From Desulfobacterales bacterium (GTDB lineage Bacteria > Desulfobacterota > Desulfobulbia > Desulfobulbales > BM004), in the NCBI GenBank assembly GCA_012974315.1, contig JAAXQI010000252.1:1-6947 (forward strand): a DNA stretch of 6,947 bases, written 5' to 3'. Under the pieces are notes generated by a model. The model had not been told where the DNA came from. It saw only the letters and a list, made by a program, of their open reading frames with translations, and did not search any database. Shown here one piece after another: positions 6,566-6,947 of this stretch (the first letter of the stretch is position 1; each line of letters opens with the position of its first letter). The position numbers and the translations under genes are program-made.

Positions 6566-6795
6566 CAGGACACCTTATCCGAATGATGAGAATCCTGTTT
6601 TCGGTGAATCGTGACCGTAATGAATGTCAGGCCAATTAATAGAGCCCAGGTTGCAAATACATATGCATAAAACAAAGGGATGCCGAAAAATTCTTTTTTT
6701 CCATCACTGAACAAGGAAAGAACCGGATAGTTAAAAAGGATGTTTCCAATAAAAAAGAAGACAATAAGCCTGGATCTTTGCGTTTCAGAGGTCAT
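6565..6795 (-). CDS. small two-helix membrane protein, partner of the SLC5 sensor
   Basis: The product is 76 residues: a short polar N-terminus, a membrane helix at about 9-28, a short loop with DGKKEFFGIP (31-40), a second helix at about 41-62, and a His/Lys-rich polar tail. The pattern GNILFNYPVLSLF followed by FGIPLFYAYVFATW is, from memory, typical of small proteins encoded just ahead of CbrA-like sensor transporters. It is comparable in position to cbrX before cbrA in pseudomonads and to other small companions of SSS transporters. The frame is open back to an ATG at 6825, but 6795 is preferred: AAAAGGAG lies 7 bases upstream of it, whereas nothing ribosome-binding precedes 6825. The stop overlaps the next start by one base, so translation is probably coupled. 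It may assist folding or gating of the transporter part; this is inference. Confidence 0.85.
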   Translation of the reverse strand: MTSETQRSRLIVFFFIGNILFNYPVLSLFSDGKKEFFGIPLFYAYVFATWALLIGLTFITVTIHRKQDSHHSDKVS

Positions 6796-6802
6796 TGATA
6801 AA

Positions 6803-6810
6803 CTCCTTTT
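6803..6810 (-). promoter_or_regulatory. Shine-Dalgarno site that fixes the start at 6795
   Basis: The minus strand reads AAAAGGAG, then seven bases, then ATG at 6795. It lies inside the longer open frame that starts at 6825, so it decides in favour of the shorter 76-residue product of the small membrane protein gene. Confidence 0.8.
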
Positions 6811-6853
6811 GCAGGCTCCCAGCATTAAGGGAATGGCAGAATAATATTTTATA

Positions 6854-6882
6854 ATTATAACATAAATTTATTTTTGACCCAA
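6854..6882 (-). promoter_or_regulatory. extended -10 sigma-70 promoter of the sensor operon
   Basis: On the minus strand TTGGGT (6882-6877) is followed after 17 bases by a perfect TATAAT (6859-6854), with TG one base upstream of the hexamer, making an extended -10. The -35 matches the consensus only at TTG, which is typical of extended -10 promoters. Initiation would fall near 6847, giving a leader of about 50 bases before the small membrane protein gene, too short for a riboswitch of the known c-di-GMP classes. Confidence 0.62.
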
Positions 6883-6925
6883 TAAATGAAATTGCAAAGT
6901 GGTTATTGAAGAGAGAAAAAATGGA

Positions 6926-6940
6926 GCTAGAGGCCAGAGG
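6926..6940. repeat. short match to the heptamer-block flank at 806-820
   Basis: These 15 bases match the reverse complement of 806-820 at 13 positions (GCTA-AGGCCAGAG shared) and are followed by GGTTAACA, which resembles the AAGGTTAA units of the heptamer array. The window ends at once, so this may be the first edge of another heptamer block upstream of the sensor operon, or chance. Confidence 0.35.
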
Positions 6941-6947
6941 GTTAACA

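Noticed and set aside
6796..6850. c-di-GMP riboswitch in the leader of the sensor operon
   Set aside because: The leader from the predicted promoter is only about 50 bases and shows no GEMM-like fold.

Overview
The window looks like ordinary chromosomal DNA of a moderate-GC Gram-negative bacterium. The protein styles (an SLC5-type sensor transporter, an HD-GYP domain, bacterial glycogen phosphorylase) and the repeat-rich spacers remind me of the Desulfobacterota/Nitrospirota part of the tree. That placement is an impression, not a demonstration: there is no rRNA or marker gene here. All four supported genes lie on the minus strand, so transcription runs from high to low coordinates. The plus-strand and alternative-frame reading frames are shadows.

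Right part (6947 to 3689): an extended -10 promoter near 6860 precedes a two-gene operon. The first gene makes a 76-residue protein with two membrane helices. Its real start is 6795, ten codons inside the longest frame, as fixed by a strong Shine-Dalgarno sequence. Its stop overlaps the start of the second gene (TGATG). The second gene encodes a 958-residue membrane receptor: SLC5/SSS sodium-symporter module, STAC-like linker, PAS domain, coiled coil, HD-GYP domain. It has the layout of the CbrA sensors, but the histidine kinase is replaced by a probable cyclic-di-GMP phosphodiesterase with its metal-binding residues intact. This is the most interesting protein in the window. It suggests direct coupling of solute uptake or sensing to c-di-GMP turnover with no phosphorelay.

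Middle part (3688 to 856): a 355-bp spacer with two stem-loops and a possible promoter leads into glgP, a full-length glycogen/maltodextrin phosphorylase with all key catalytic residues. It probably mobilises stored glucan to glucose 1-phosphate. No other glycogen gene is present.

Left part (855 to 1): the spacer after glgP is an array of degenerate heptamers, NNAAAGG on one side and CCTTTNN on the other, with TATCCAG-like heptamers inside. It forms a roughly 245-bp imperfect inverted repeat that runs right up to the glgP stop codon. Beyond it lies a small gene for a 119-residue HExxH metalloprotease-like protein. This gene is bracketed by direct repeats of about 28 bp containing GGACAGATTTATTT. 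A third, weaker copy lies further out, and a strong intrinsic terminator sits between the outer two copies. The arrangement resembles a small inserted cassette in a repeat-rich spacer.
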